NCBI RefSeq assembly: GCF_000964795.1
Contig: NZ_LANX01000001.1
Span: 1,178,001 to 1,242,000, forward strand
Length of the DNA stretch: 64,000 bases
DNA from: Candidatus Neoehrlichia procyonis str. RAC413
GTDB taxonomy: Bacteria; Pseudomonadota; Alphaproteobacteria; Rickettsiales; Anaplasmataceae
Reading direction: 5' to 3'
In this document: positions 27,637 through 36,723 of the stretch, piece by piece
Layout: each line of letters begins with the position of its first letter
How positions within the stretch are numbered: position 1 is the stretch's first letter
Notes under the pieces: model-generated
The model's database searches: none
Told to the model about the DNA's origin: nothing
What the model saw: the letters and a program-made list of their open reading frames with translations, nothing else
Program-made: the position numbers and the translations under genes

Positions 27637-28818
27637 CTAATGAAAATCAGTATTTATTAATACTGTTTTAAAAATATTAACTGCCTCGTCTATTTCTTGT
27701 TGTGATATTATTAGTGGTGGAAGCATTCTTATAACATTATTACTTGCTACACATACTAACAGCTTATGCTGTATAAGCTTTTCTACTAATGCAACATTAC
27801 TGATTTTATCTTGTAACTTTATTCCTAACATTAAACCTATACCTTTTACTTCTTCTATTATAGGAAATTGATTGGATAAATGTATAAGTTTATTTTTTAA
27901 GTAAATACCGTTGTTGGTAACATTATTTAAAAAACCCTCACTTAAAATTTCACTAACGACAGTATATCCAATAGTTGCTGCTAGAGGATTTCCTCCATAA
28001 GTAGATCCATGCATTCCTACGGATAAAAACTGTGCAGCATTTGCAGTTGCTAAGCATCCACCTAATGGGAACCCGCTACCAATGCCTTTTGCTACGGAAC
28101 ATATATCTGGTTGTACGTCAAAATGTTCATATGCAAAAAACTTTCCTGTCCTTCCTGTGCCACATTGTACGCAATCAAAAAATAATAAAATATCATTTTC
28201 ATTGCATAAGAGGCGCAGCTCCTTTAATAAGTTACTATTAATTACGTTTATACCACCTTCTCCCTGCACAGGCTCTAAAAGTATGGTTCCTATGTTATTT
28301 TTACTAATAGCGCTTTTAATTACATTAATGTCACAGTCAACGTTTTCAAACCAATCAACATATGGATAGAGAAGAGGGGAAAATTTCTGTGGGTCACTAG
28401 CTGAACAGGCTGCATATGTTCTTCCATGAAAAGAATTTTTTAATGTTAATACTTTGTAACGCTCAGGTCTTCTTTTTCCATTTTGGTACGACCTTGCAAT
28501 TTTTAAACCACATTCTACTGCTTCAGCACCTGAGTTGGCAAAAAATGCTGTATCTGCAAAACTACTACCTATTAATTTTTGAGCTAGCTTTACTGTTTCT
28601 GGTATAATATATAAGTTAGAAATGTGCCAAATTTTGTTTCCTTGAGTTTTAAGTGCATCTATTAATATGGGATGAGAATACCCTAAAGAATTAGCACCAA
28701 TTCCAGATGTAAAGTCAAGGTAACGATTGTTATTATTATCATATAAATATACTCCTTTACCATGTGTAAAACTAAGATTTTTTGGATTGTAAAACGGCAT
28801 GATAAGAGGGAATGGCAT
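27637..28818 (-). CDS. argD: acetylornithine / succinyldiaminopimelate aminotransferase
   Basis: 393 residues, class III PLP-dependent aminotransferase. Visible landmarks are YLDFTSGIGANSLGYSHP, FANSGAEAVE, SFHGRTYA, LLEPVQGEGGI, LLFFDCVQCGTGRTGKFFAY, and the PLP-lysine in SVAKGIGSGFPLGG. One family signature reads FDCVQCG instead of the usual FDEVQTG; the conserved Glu is replaced by Cys, which is worth noting. The enzyme acts in arginine synthesis and, in many bacteria, in the diaminopimelate/lysine route. The start could also be the second Met at 28800. Confidence 0.93.
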   Translation of the reverse strand: MPFPLIMPFYNPKNLSFTHGKGVYLYDNNNNRYLDFTSGIGANSLGYSHPILIDALKTQGNKIWHISNLYIIPETVKLAQKLIGSSFADTAFFANSGAEAVECGLKIARSYQNGKRRPERYKVLTLKNSFHGRTYAACSASDPQKFSPLLYPYVDWFENVDCDINVIKSAISKNNIGTILLEPVQGEGGINVINSNLLKELRLLCNENDILLFFDCVQCGTGRTGKFFAYEHFDVQPDICSVAKGIGSGFPLGGCLATANAAQFLSVGMHGSTYGGNPLAATIGYTVVSEILSEGFLNNVTNNGIYLKNKLIHLSNQFPIIEEVKGIGLMLGIKLQDKISNVALVEKLIQHKLLVCVASNNVIRMLPPLIISQQEIDEAVNIFKTVLINTDFH

Positions 28819-29240
28819 TGAATTCTCAAGAAATAATTATTAGCTAGAAGCTATACTATGGTATAACTTATGTCAAGTAATAATGTGTTAAAGTGGTTAG
28901 TGCATTATATATGCTATAGCCTATAAGGGGCGGTATGCATATCATAGATGCTATATAAAGAAGTAATACTCTAATGATTAATAAGTTTATAAAAAATCTA
29001 TTATACTTTTACAAAATTAAAACATTAACTTAAACTAGAATGTGCCTTTATTATTAAATAAGTTATATAGATTAAAAAAGGTATAATTTGCAAGTTATAT
29101 TGTGATATTTTGACGAAAAATCTATTATTTTTTTACGAACTACACTATAAAAATATGTAACGTATCAAATGATAAAGCATTGGTGTATGTAATATATAAT
29201 GTTTATGTAGTTTTAGATTGTTTGATATAATGAGTTGTAT
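28819..29240. other. divergent spacer between argD and pleC
   Basis: 420 bp containing the 5' regions of two divergent genes. I see AT-rich -10-like sequences but no promoter pair that stands out. Confidence 0.4.
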
Positions 29241-30650
29241 ATGAAATATGTTAAGGTTGCACTTTTGTTGGTACTTGTAAGTACATTGATTATTGTTACT
29301 GGATATATGCATATATACTTGAAATATAATTCTTTATATAGTATTTCTCAGGAAATTAACACAAATGTTAGAGATATTATTGTTAATTCCATACTTAATA
29401 AGTATACTTACTTATTAAGTAAAATCCCTAATCATGTAGGGGTAAGCCCTTATTATGTTAATGTTCTTATTAAGTTACGTGCTGAATTTATCAAGACTTT
29501 AAAGGGTATTGATGATATTTCTGTAGTTTTATATAACTTGGATGGAAATATTATATTAACTACTGACAATAATGTAAGCAATGCTCATAAAAGTTGTAAT
29601 CAGAAATTATTATCTAGCGAAGAGATTGATATTTTATTAACAAAAGGAAGTTTATATAGTACGGTTGATGGTAGTACTGTTACTACAGTATTTCCTGTTT
29701 TTACGTCAAGTAGTAATTATTTAAAGCCTATAATGTTTTTAAAGGTTACTAAAAATTTTACAAGTTTGTCAAGTTTTATTACAAAAACGTATGTAATACT
29801 TACTTTTTTTATTGCATTAATAGTTCTGGTATGTATTATCTTTGTTTTTTTCATTTATAATAGAAACACAAAAATTCTTAGTAAGCAATACGATACTAAT
29901 TTAAAATTAAAAGAAGCTAAGGAAATTGCAGAGAAAGAGAATGTTAGCAAATCTCAGTTTTTTGCAAATGTAAGCCATGAATTACGTACTCCTTTAAATT
30001 CTATTATTGGATTTTCAGAAATTATTTGTAATGAATCTATGGGTGCTATAGGGAACAAACAATATAAGGAATACATAAATGATATCTATCAGTCAGGTGT
30101 TCACCTGCTTAGTATAATTAATGATCTTTTAGATTTTTCTAAAGCAGAAGCGAATAAACTTACTGTACAACCAATTAAGTTTGATTTATTAAAAGTAATA
30201 GAATCATGTTGCAATATGGTATTACAAAGGGCAAGCGAAACAAAAATAAAAATAGAAAAAGAATTTCCAAATAATGATGTAATAATGTTTGCGGATCCTA
30301 AAAGGATAAAGCAAGTAATTATTAATATATTATCTAACTCAATAAAATTTACGCAGGAAAATGGATGTGTAAAATTATATGTAGAAGCAAATACAGAAGA
30401 AATAATTATTGAAATTAGTGATAATGGAATAGGTATTGCTCAACAGGATATTTATAAGGTTATGTCTATTTTTGGGCAAGCTGATAGCGAGCATTCACGT
30501 AAATATGAAGGTACGGGGTTAGGATTACCTTTAAGTAAAAAACTAGTAGAATTGATGAATGGAGTATTTAAAATCAAGAGTGAGCCAAATTTAGGCACTG
30601 TTGTTACGCTTATTTTTCCTAATGTAAATCAAGATAAGAAGCCTTTTTAG
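29241..30650 (+). CDS. pleC: PleC-like membrane sensor histidine kinase
   Basis: 469 residues from the ATG at 29241 (a TTG 6 bp upstream is possible). A membrane helix lies at about 5-26 and a second at about 183-206, flanking a 155-residue periplasmic sensor region. The HisKA motif FANVSHELRTP carries the phospho-acceptor His246. The HATPase has an N box (RIKQVIINILSNSIKF), a G1 box (SDNGIGI) and a G2 box (YEGTGLGLPLSKKLVELM). There is no receiver domain. The H-box context FANxSHELRTPLN.I.GFSEI is that of PleC, which acts on DivK/PleD-type regulators in alphaproteobacteria. An RDD protein follows 28 bp downstream. Confidence 0.85.
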   Translation: MKYVKVALLLVLVSTLIIVTGYMHIYLKYNSLYSISQEINTNVRDIIVNSILNKYTYLLSKIPNHVGVSPYYVNVLIKLRAEFIKTLKGIDDISVVLYNLDGNIILTTDNNVSNAHKSCNQKLLSSEEIDILLTKGSLYSTVDGSTVTTVFPVFTSSSNYLKPIMFLKVTKNFTSLSSFITKTYVILTFFIALIVLVCIIFVFFIYNRNTKILSKQYDTNLKLKEAKEIAEKENVSKSQFFANVSHELRTPLNSIIGFSEIICNESMGAIGNKQYKEYINDIYQSGVHLLSIINDLLDFSKAEANKLTVQPIKFDLLKVIESCCNMVLQRASETKIKIEKEFPNNDVIMFADPKRIKQVIINILSNSIKFTQENGCVKLYVEANTEEIIIEISDNGIGIAQQDIYKVMSIFGQADSEHSRKYEGTGLGLPLSKKLVELMNGVFKIKSEPNLGTVVTLIFPNVNQDKKPF

Positions 30651-30678
30651 CATTTGTAAATATCATAAGGTCTATAAA

Positions 30679-31275
30679 ATGAAGTTTATTTTAAAGTTAC
30701 TTTCTTTTTTTAATCCTAAAAAAAATTTGAAAGAAAACGATAGTATTTGTTATGTAGGTGGTATAAGAAGATGTTTAAGTATTATACTAGATCTAATAAT
30801 AATATTATTAATTATTCAAATTATACATGTTGTGTTTGTATATGCTGTGTACCCTAAAAATAAAATGTATGCTAAATCTATAGAAAAGTATAAAATGGAA
30901 GCTTCATTGAATAATGAAGAAAATTATTTTAAAAATGTATATTTATTTATAATAGTTGGTGAACAAATAGTACAGTTAATTGCTATATTTTTATATAAGA
31001 TGTATATGTGGGTAAGATTTGCATCTACCATAGGAAAATTTTCTATGGGATTAAGGATAGTAGATGCAGAAACTTTTAAAAATGTGACAATTATGCAAGC
31101 TTTTAAGAGGTTTATTGCTTTTCCATTATCGGGAATACCTTTATGCTTAGGAATGCTGTGGGGTCATTTTGATAAACGTAAGCAGACTTGGCATGATAAA
31201 ATTGCAAAAACAGTTGTAGTAACTAATAGTAGCTTAAGAAGGTATATTCAGAGTACTAAAAAAGATCTTTTGTGA
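30679..31275 (+). CDS. RDD family membrane protein
   Basis: 198 residues. The RDD domain starts at GGIRRCLSIILDLIIILLII, carrying the R..D pattern of the family. It continues with a membrane segment at about 90-110 and ends with WHDKIAKTVVV, the usual closing motif of RDD proteins. The role of the family is poorly known (ion transport or membrane homeostasis). It lies 28 bp after pleC on the same strand, so it may be co-transcribed with the kinase. Confidence 0.8.
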   Translation: MKFILKLLSFFNPKKNLKENDSICYVGGIRRCLSIILDLIIILLIIQIIHVVFVYAVYPKNKMYAKSIEKYKMEASLNNEENYFKNVYLFIIVGEQIVQLIAIFLYKMYMWVRFASTIGKFSMGLRIVDAETFKNVTIMQAFKRFIAFPLSGIPLCLGMLWGHFDKRKQTWHDKIAKTVVVTNSSLRRYIQSTKKDLL

Positions 31276-31301
31276 TGATTATGTGTAACGAGAAATAATC
31301 A
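31276..31301 (+). terminator. candidate hairpin after the RDD gene
   Basis: A perfect 7-bp stem TGATTAT / ATAATCA with a 12-nt loop begins directly at the stop codon, followed by GATGTTTTA. The terminal T run is weak. Confidence 0.45.
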
Positions 31302-31666
31302 GATGTTTTAAATTTAGATAGTATATTATCATTTATAATACGAACTTTAATTTTTTATAAGGATTGTAATTTCTTCTTTATTTAAGTAATTGGCATGCAA
31401 AATGTAATTGATCAAAAGATGCGGCTTTTGTATGTAGAAATTTTAGAATGAACATCTTGTCTATTAAGAATATATACACTTGTTGCTATATATAATTTAC
31501 ATACTGTTTGTTGCCCGCAGTTTTATAGGGAATTTCTTTAGTATATAAGAATATTGTGTCATATAAGAGTATATTGTTGATGCAAGTGGTTTGTTATTAT
31601 TGTATTAAATATCTAATATAGTAAAGTTTGTATTATTTTGCTTACGGGGTTTGAAGGCTTAGTAAA
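31302..31666. other. convergent spacer between the RDD gene and tolA
   Basis: 365 bp, AT-rich, with no frame or RNA that I can support. Confidence 0.5.
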
Positions 31667-32779
31667 TTACAACATATGTCGTGGGTCGAAATTTAATGAG
31701 ATGTTATTCCATATGTTATAGTGTTTTTTTGATAATCCAATTAACGGGCTACATTTATAAACGGCTCGTAAAGCACTATCTGCTATTGCTCTGAAAAAAT
31801 GATCATGAGCATAACTATATTGATCGCTAATTTCTGCATTTATCACTTTCCCATCAAGAGATAAAGCAACGTTTATGATAACTTGTAAACTTCCTATATT
31901 TTTTGCTCCTGCTGGAACAGTCCAACATTTGATAAACTTACTTCTTATAGCATCAAGGATTTTTATTGATACAGGACTATTTTTGTCATAATTCACATCA
32001 CCTTTTCCTATAAGACCATCTTGAGCATTATTTTGTTCTAGGTTATTAGTTGTGTTGCTTTTTTCTATGGATTTTAAAATACTTGCTAATTCTTGTTGGG
32101 GAGATGCATGTTGTGTTGCGACATTTTTATTTTTTTGGTTATGATTGGATGCAGTGTTTGTTTCTTTATTATTTGATTTAGGTTTTGTTACTTTTTTTTC
32201 TGTATCCTTCATCTTTTTATGTTCATGTTGGGGAGATGCATGTTGTGTTGTGACATTTTTATTTTTTTGGTTATGATTGGATGCAGTGTTTGTTTCTTTA
32301 TTATTTGATTTAGGTTTTGTTACTTTTTTTTCTGTATCCTTCATCTTTTTATGTTCATGTTGGGGAGATGCATGTTGTGTTGTGGCATTTTTATTTTTTT
32401 GGTTATGATTGGATGCAGTGTTTGTTTCTTTATTATTTGATTTAGGTTTTGTTACTTTTTTTTCTGTATCCTTCATCTTTTTATGTTCATGGGAAGATGC
32501 TGTGTTTGTAGTATGTTTTTTTTGATTTGTATTATTTTTTGTGGGTAATTTATTTATATGGTTACTGTGGTGAGGCTTTGTTGGAGGTGTTTGTTTTAGA
32601 GGTATGTTATTTATTGTGTTTAATGGTAATGCATCAATTACAACGATATGATTAGTATAAAGATTGTTTTTTTTTAAATGTAAATTAGGTAACTTGATAA
32701 AAAAAAAACTTGTTATTAGCACGTGAAATAATAGTGAAAGAGTAACGTAAAAGATATTGCTGTGCAATAAGCGATACAT
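31667..32779 (-). CDS. tolA: TolA-like protein with three 44-residue repeats
   Basis: 370 residues. The N-terminus has one membrane helix (about 10-29). A highly charged periplasmic spacer of Lys, Asn, Thr, Gln and His (about 60-230) contains three near-identical 44-residue repeats at 97-228. The C-terminal domain (about 260-365) is TolA/TonB-like: IRSKFIKCWTVPAGAKNIG, LQVIINVALSLDGKVINAEI and a final ALRAVYKCSPL. TolA links the TolQR motor in the inner membrane to Pal/TolB at the outer membrane during constriction. The gene closes the operon tolQ-tolR-tolA, 12 bp after tolR. TolA spacers are helical in E. coli; here the repeats take that place. Confidence 0.88.
   Translation of the reverse strand: MYRLLHSNIFYVTLSLLFHVLITSFFFIKLPNLHLKKNNLYTNHIVVIDALPLNTINNIPLKQTPPTKPHHSNHINKLPTKNNTNQKKHTTNTASSHEHKKMKDTEKKVTKPKSNNKETNTASNHNQKNKNATTQHASPQHEHKKMKDTEKKVTKPKSNNKETNTASNHNQKNKNVTTQHASPQHEHKKMKDTEKKVTKPKSNNKETNTASNHNQKNKNVATQHASPQQELASILKSIEKSNTTNNLEQNNAQDGLIGKGDVNYDKNSPVSIKILDAIRSKFIKCWTVPAGAKNIGSLQVIINVALSLDGKVINAEISDQYSYAHDHFFRAIADSALRAVYKCSPLIGLSKKHYNIWNNISLNFDPRHML
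32096..32491 (-). repeat. three 132-bp tandem repeats inside tolA
   Basis: The period is exactly 132 bp (44 codons); for example GAGATGCATG recurs at 32101, 32233 and 32365. The copies are almost identical at DNA level, differing in the A/V and T/A codons near the end of the unit. This points to recent amplification or homogenisation. Confidence 0.95.
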
Positions 32780-32791
32780 TATATAGTCCAG

Positions 32792-33205
32792 TTAAGTTGT
32801 TGTTTTTGTTACTAGTGCTATATTTTTCAATCCATAACTATTTACTATATTAATTATCCTTATTATAGCACCATAATTTAGTTTATCATCCCCACGTATA
32901 AATATTTGTATATCTTTATTTTTTATAGCAGATATTAAGTCATTTTTAAGAGTTTTTTCATTGGATAATTTGTCGTTTATATAAATGGTACCATTGCTAC
33001 TAATGGTAAGAATAATTGATTGATTAACATGTAAAGGGGTTGCCTCTTTTGCTGTAGGTAAATTTACTAGTAAAGAAGGCATGTTTTCTGTAGTGGGAGA
33101 AATCATGAATATTATTAGTAAAACTAACATTATATCAACAAAGGGCGTCATATTGATATTATGTAATAATATATGTTTTTTACGTGATATATGCATTAAT
33201 TCCAC
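32792..33205 (-). CDS. tolR: TolR / ExbD biopolymer transport protein
   Basis: 137 residues. One N-terminal membrane helix bears the proton-path Asp in NMTPFVDIMLVLLIIFMI, exactly as in TolR/ExbD. The periplasmic domain follows, with IFIRGDDKLNYGAIIRIINI. It couples proton flow through TolQ to TolA movement. It overlaps the end of tolQ by 10 bp; the start could also be the Met at codon 4, which removes the overlap. Confidence 0.93.
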   Translation of the reverse strand: MELMHISRKKHILLHNINMTPFVDIMLVLLIIFMISPTTENMPSLLVNLPTAKEATPLHVNQSIILTISSNGTIYINDKLSNEKTLKNDLISAIKNKDIQIFIRGDDKLNYGAIIRIINIVNSYGLKNIALVTKTTT

Positions 33206-33891
33206 TCTTTTTTCATTAATAATATTTCAAACTCACTAATGAGACCACTGAATTTATTTGAGAGTCTTGAGATAGATACAGTAAACCTATTGTAAAAAAT
33301 TGTTGCGGGTATTGCCACAATTAGCCCTATAGCGGTTGCAAATAATGCTTCAGCTATACTTGGACCGATGGTTGCTAAATTACTATTAGCAGTGTTGGAA
33401 ATAGCTTGAAAGCTATTCATGATTCCCCATACAGTTCCAAGTAACCCAATAAAAGGTGCTGATGAACCAATTGTAGCTAAAATTTCTATTTTACTTTCCA
33501 GTATATCAATAGCTTTATGATACTCAATATTAATTGATTGTAATATGTATTCTTTTTTATTATCTATAGGTAAATGTTTAGATTGTGCTGCAGTTAATCC
33601 AGAAATATAAACTTTAGCAATGAGGCATTGATTATTCTGTATGTGTTGATATAATTCACTTATGGATTGTTTGGCTTGTTGTAATTCTAGATATTTTTCA
33701 AATTCAGTAGTTTTTATAAGTTGTGTACGTAGCGTAATGTATTTTTTGAAGATAATTGTCCAGGAGACTATGGAAAATATTACAAGCATTAAAATAATAG
33801 CTTGCACAACTACATCTGCTTGTAGAAATAAATCAAAAAGTGATAAGCTATTTTGTGTACTTATATTAGAAGATTGAATAATGCTTTTCAT
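33196..33891 (-). CDS. tolQ: TolQ / ExbB proton channel protein
   Basis: 231 residues with three membrane helices (about 27-48, 140-160 and 175-200). Signature stretches are IGSSAPFIGLLGTVWGIMNSF and IGPSIAEALFATAIGLIVAIPATIFYN (given here in parts). It forms the inner-membrane stator with TolR and drives TolA for outer-membrane constriction. First gene of tolQRA, divergent from mutL, with a promoter in the shared gap. Confidence 0.95.
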   Translation of the reverse strand: MKSIIQSSNISTQNSLSLFDLFLQADVVVQAIILMLVIFSIVSWTIIFKKYITLRTQLIKTTEFEKYLELQQAKQSISELYQHIQNNQCLIAKVYISGLTAAQSKHLPIDNKKEYILQSINIEYHKAIDILESKIEILATIGSSAPFIGLLGTVWGIMNSFQAISNTANSNLATIGPSIAEALFATAIGLIVAIPATIFYNRFTVSISRLSNKFSGLISEFEILLMKKEWN

Positions 33892-33927
33892 AAGCTATAA
33901 TATAAAGATTATTAAAATAACTTTTTT

Positions 33928-33955
33928 ATACTATATTTATATTGTGTAATGTCAA
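33928..33955 (-). promoter_or_regulatory. promoter of tolQRA
   Basis: On the minus strand a perfect TTGACA (33950-33955), a 16-bp spacer and TAGTAT (33928-33933). A TATAAA 3 bp further on could also serve. The -35 is only 10 bp from the mutL start codon on the other strand. Confidence 0.6.
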
Positions 33956-33965
33956 CCGTTAAAAA

Positions 33966-35963
33966 ATGTCTATTATATTACTAGATGCATGTACAATTAA
34001 TAGGATAGCGGCTGGTGAAGTAATAGAGTGTCCAGCTAGTGTAGTCAAGGAGTTGTTAGAAAATTCTATAGATGCTCAATCTACTTTAATAAATATAAAA
34101 ATAGAGAATGGTGGACGTAATTTAATTAGTGTATCTGATAATGGGATTGGAATACCTAAAAAGGATATAGAATTAGCGTTTCTTTGTCATGCTACTTCAA
34201 AATTGATAGATGGTGACTTAACTAATATTAGGTCTTTAGGGTTTAGAGGAGAAGGATTGACTTCCATAGCTGCTGTTAGTAAGGTCAAGTTAATATCAAA
34301 ACATGCAAAATCTGACATTGCTTGGTCTATATTAATTGCAGGAGGAGAAAAAATACAAGATTTATCACCGGAAGCTTTATCTTGTGGTACTAGTATAGAA
34401 GTAAGAGATTTATTTTTTGCAACACCAACTAGGTTGAAATTTTTAAGAACAGAAAAAGCAGAAACTCAACATATTATTGAAATAATAAATAGACTAGCAA
34501 TAATAAATTATCATATTGCTTTTTCTTTATACATTAATGATAAGTTGATTTTTAAGTATTTTAAACAAGACAAAATAATAGATCGGTTGTCTGAAATTAA
34601 ATTTTTTGGTGAGGAATTTAGAAATAACGCTCTAGCAGTAAACCTAGAGAAAGATGCAATCAGGTTAAGTGGATATATAAGTCTGCCAACTTTTAATAAA
34701 TCTCGATCTAGTGGCATATATACTTTTGTAAATAATAGACCTATAAATGATAATTTATTAGTGGGCGCAATAAAATATGCCTATAGTGATTTTATTAGTA
34801 AGGATAAATATCCGGTTGTTGTTTTATATTTAAATATTCCATTTGATCAAGTTGATATTAATGTGCATCCCAATAAATTAGAAGTAAGATTTCAAGATAA
34901 GAAATTAGTTTTTAATATTGTTGTTAAAGCACTAAAAGATGCTCTTTCAAATAATGTGTATGTGAATCTAAAAGATAGTAATATCCTTTCTTATAATAAA
35001 GATCCTTTTGTTAAAGATAATATTGAAAAGATATGTGGTAAAACAGTTGTACAAGAATTACCTGTAAGTTCTCATTTATCAAAGTTGGAATTTGACAAAT
35101 TACAAAGCAATGATAATAATGTGCTCTTATCAGGTATTCCTTCAGATAGTAATTATTTACAACATTCTGATAGTAATAGTGAGTGTAGTATAGTTTGTGA
35201 TGATATAGGGTTGACATTAGATACGTCAAAAAGTAACGATAATATTTATATAAAACAAAGTGAAAATGTCCAATCTTTATTGTATGGTAAAGATGATTTA
35301 AATAATATTATAAAACGTAGTAACCCAATATATGATAAAAATAAATCAACATTGCAAGATAATAATGTATTAATACAAGATTATCCGTTGGGTTATGCTA
35401 TATGTCAATTATATAATAAGTATATTGTTTCCCAGACTAAAGAATACGTTATTATAGTTGATCAACATGCAGCTCATGAAAGATTGACGTATGAATATAT
35501 GAAAAAAGCTATGAGTAAAGATGGTATAAAGCGTCAGTTACTTATTATGCCAGAAGTTGTTGAATTAAATAATGAATATGAATTAGAAGCACTTCTTGAA
35601 TATCAAGCACAATTGCTAAAATTGGGATTATTATTTGAATCTATGGGAAATTTGGCGGTTGTAGTAAGGGAGGTACCAGCAATATTTGGCAATTTTAATG
35701 TTAAATCTTTAATGGTAAAAATTGTTGATAGTATTATAGAATTTGGTAATACATTATTTATGGATGAAAAAATAAAAGATATTTGTGGTACTATAGCATG
35801 CTATAGTTCTATTAGAAGTGGTAGAAAATTGCATATTGATGAGATGAATGGCATTTTACGACAAATGGAGTATACGGCACATTCTGGCCAATGTAATCAT
35901 GGAAGGCCAACTTATGTTAAGCTTAGTTTAACAACAATTGATAAATTATTTGAGCGAACTTAA
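33966..35963 (+). CDS. mutL: MutL mismatch repair protein with endonuclease motif
   Basis: 665 residues. The GHKL ATPase N-terminus has INRIAAGEVIECPASVVKEL, ELLENSIDA, SDNGIGI and GFRGEGLTSI. A disordered Asn/Ser/Asp-rich linker spans about 340-470. The C-terminal dimerisation domain contains DQHAAHERLTYE, which fits the metal-binding endonuclease motif DQHA(X)2E(X)4E, and ends with QCNHGRPTYVKL. This is the nicking type of MutL expected in bacteria without MutH. It links mismatch recognition by MutS to strand removal; UvrD at the right edge is a likely partner. Confidence 0.96.
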   Translation: MSIILLDACTINRIAAGEVIECPASVVKELLENSIDAQSTLINIKIENGGRNLISVSDNGIGIPKKDIELAFLCHATSKLIDGDLTNIRSLGFRGEGLTSIAAVSKVKLISKHAKSDIAWSILIAGGEKIQDLSPEALSCGTSIEVRDLFFATPTRLKFLRTEKAETQHIIEIINRLAIINYHIAFSLYINDKLIFKYFKQDKIIDRLSEIKFFGEEFRNNALAVNLEKDAIRLSGYISLPTFNKSRSSGIYTFVNNRPINDNLLVGAIKYAYSDFISKDKYPVVVLYLNIPFDQVDINVHPNKLEVRFQDKKLVFNIVVKALKDALSNNVYVNLKDSNILSYNKDPFVKDNIEKICGKTVVQELPVSSHLSKLEFDKLQSNDNNVLLSGIPSDSNYLQHSDSNSECSIVCDDIGLTLDTSKSNDNIYIKQSENVQSLLYGKDDLNNIIKRSNPIYDKNKSTLQDNNVLIQDYPLGYAICQLYNKYIVSQTKEYVIIVDQHAAHERLTYEYMKKAMSKDGIKRQLLIMPEVVELNNEYELEALLEYQAQLLKLGLLFESMGNLAVVVREVPAIFGNFNVKSLMVKIVDSIIEFGNTLFMDEKIKDICGTIACYSSIRSGRKLHIDEMNGILRQMEYTAHSGQCNHGRPTYVKLSLTTIDKLFERT

Positions 35964-36723
35964 ATAATGTATTAAGTTATGCAGTTATATCTTTGTGCTA
36001 TATTTACTTATTGTAAATAATGCAAAATGATAAGTATAAATATTTGCTATGTGTGATTGATATATGTAAATTTTATGGCAAAAAAATATTTATGAGCAAC
36101 TTTATATAAATTTAGTTACATGTAAATGATTAATAGAGTTTTGAGTGGAATAGGAAATATGGCTATAATATTCCCTAATTAATGTAAAATGGCTTTTTTG
36201 TTCTGGTAAAACAGAAAAAAATCGCTCTAATTTATAATAAATACTTTGTAGAAAAATATAAAAAATTGTAAGTCCTAACCATAAGTATAAATAAGATTTA
36301 CATAGTTATATGTTAAATGTAAAAGAAATTTTATAGGGAATAATTTGTAAATTATTTTTTATAATGCTTATTACTTATTTAAAAAATCGTGTGTTTATCA
36401 ATGGAAATATTAGTATTTACCTATTGGTAATTATATTATAGAGTTACTCTATTAGATGGCCTAATGTGTATTTTGGTGATGCATAAATATTTTTTGTTTT
36501 AAATAGTTGTACTACCTAATATTTTTGATTAAAACTTCGTACATGTTATGAGTCTATGTGATATCTATAATTATGTGTAGTTTATTAAACCTAATAAAAT
36601 AAAAAAATTTGCCAAAATATAACTGATTGTAGGGTGGGTGAAATATTTTAAAATTACAATACATTGTTGTGCAATAATGAATTTACTAATGAAGTATTAA
36701 TGTGCTGTAGCTTTTGTTTTAAT
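35964..36723. other. convergent spacer between mutL and dprA
   Basis: 760 bp, AT-rich. There is an imperfect inverted repeat around 36148-36182 (AATAGGAAATAT ... ATATTCCCTAATT, approximate). No coding frame is convincing. Confidence 0.45.

Noticed and set aside
28032-28607. Three plus-strand frames of 63-95 codons
   Set aside because: They are antisense shadows of argD.
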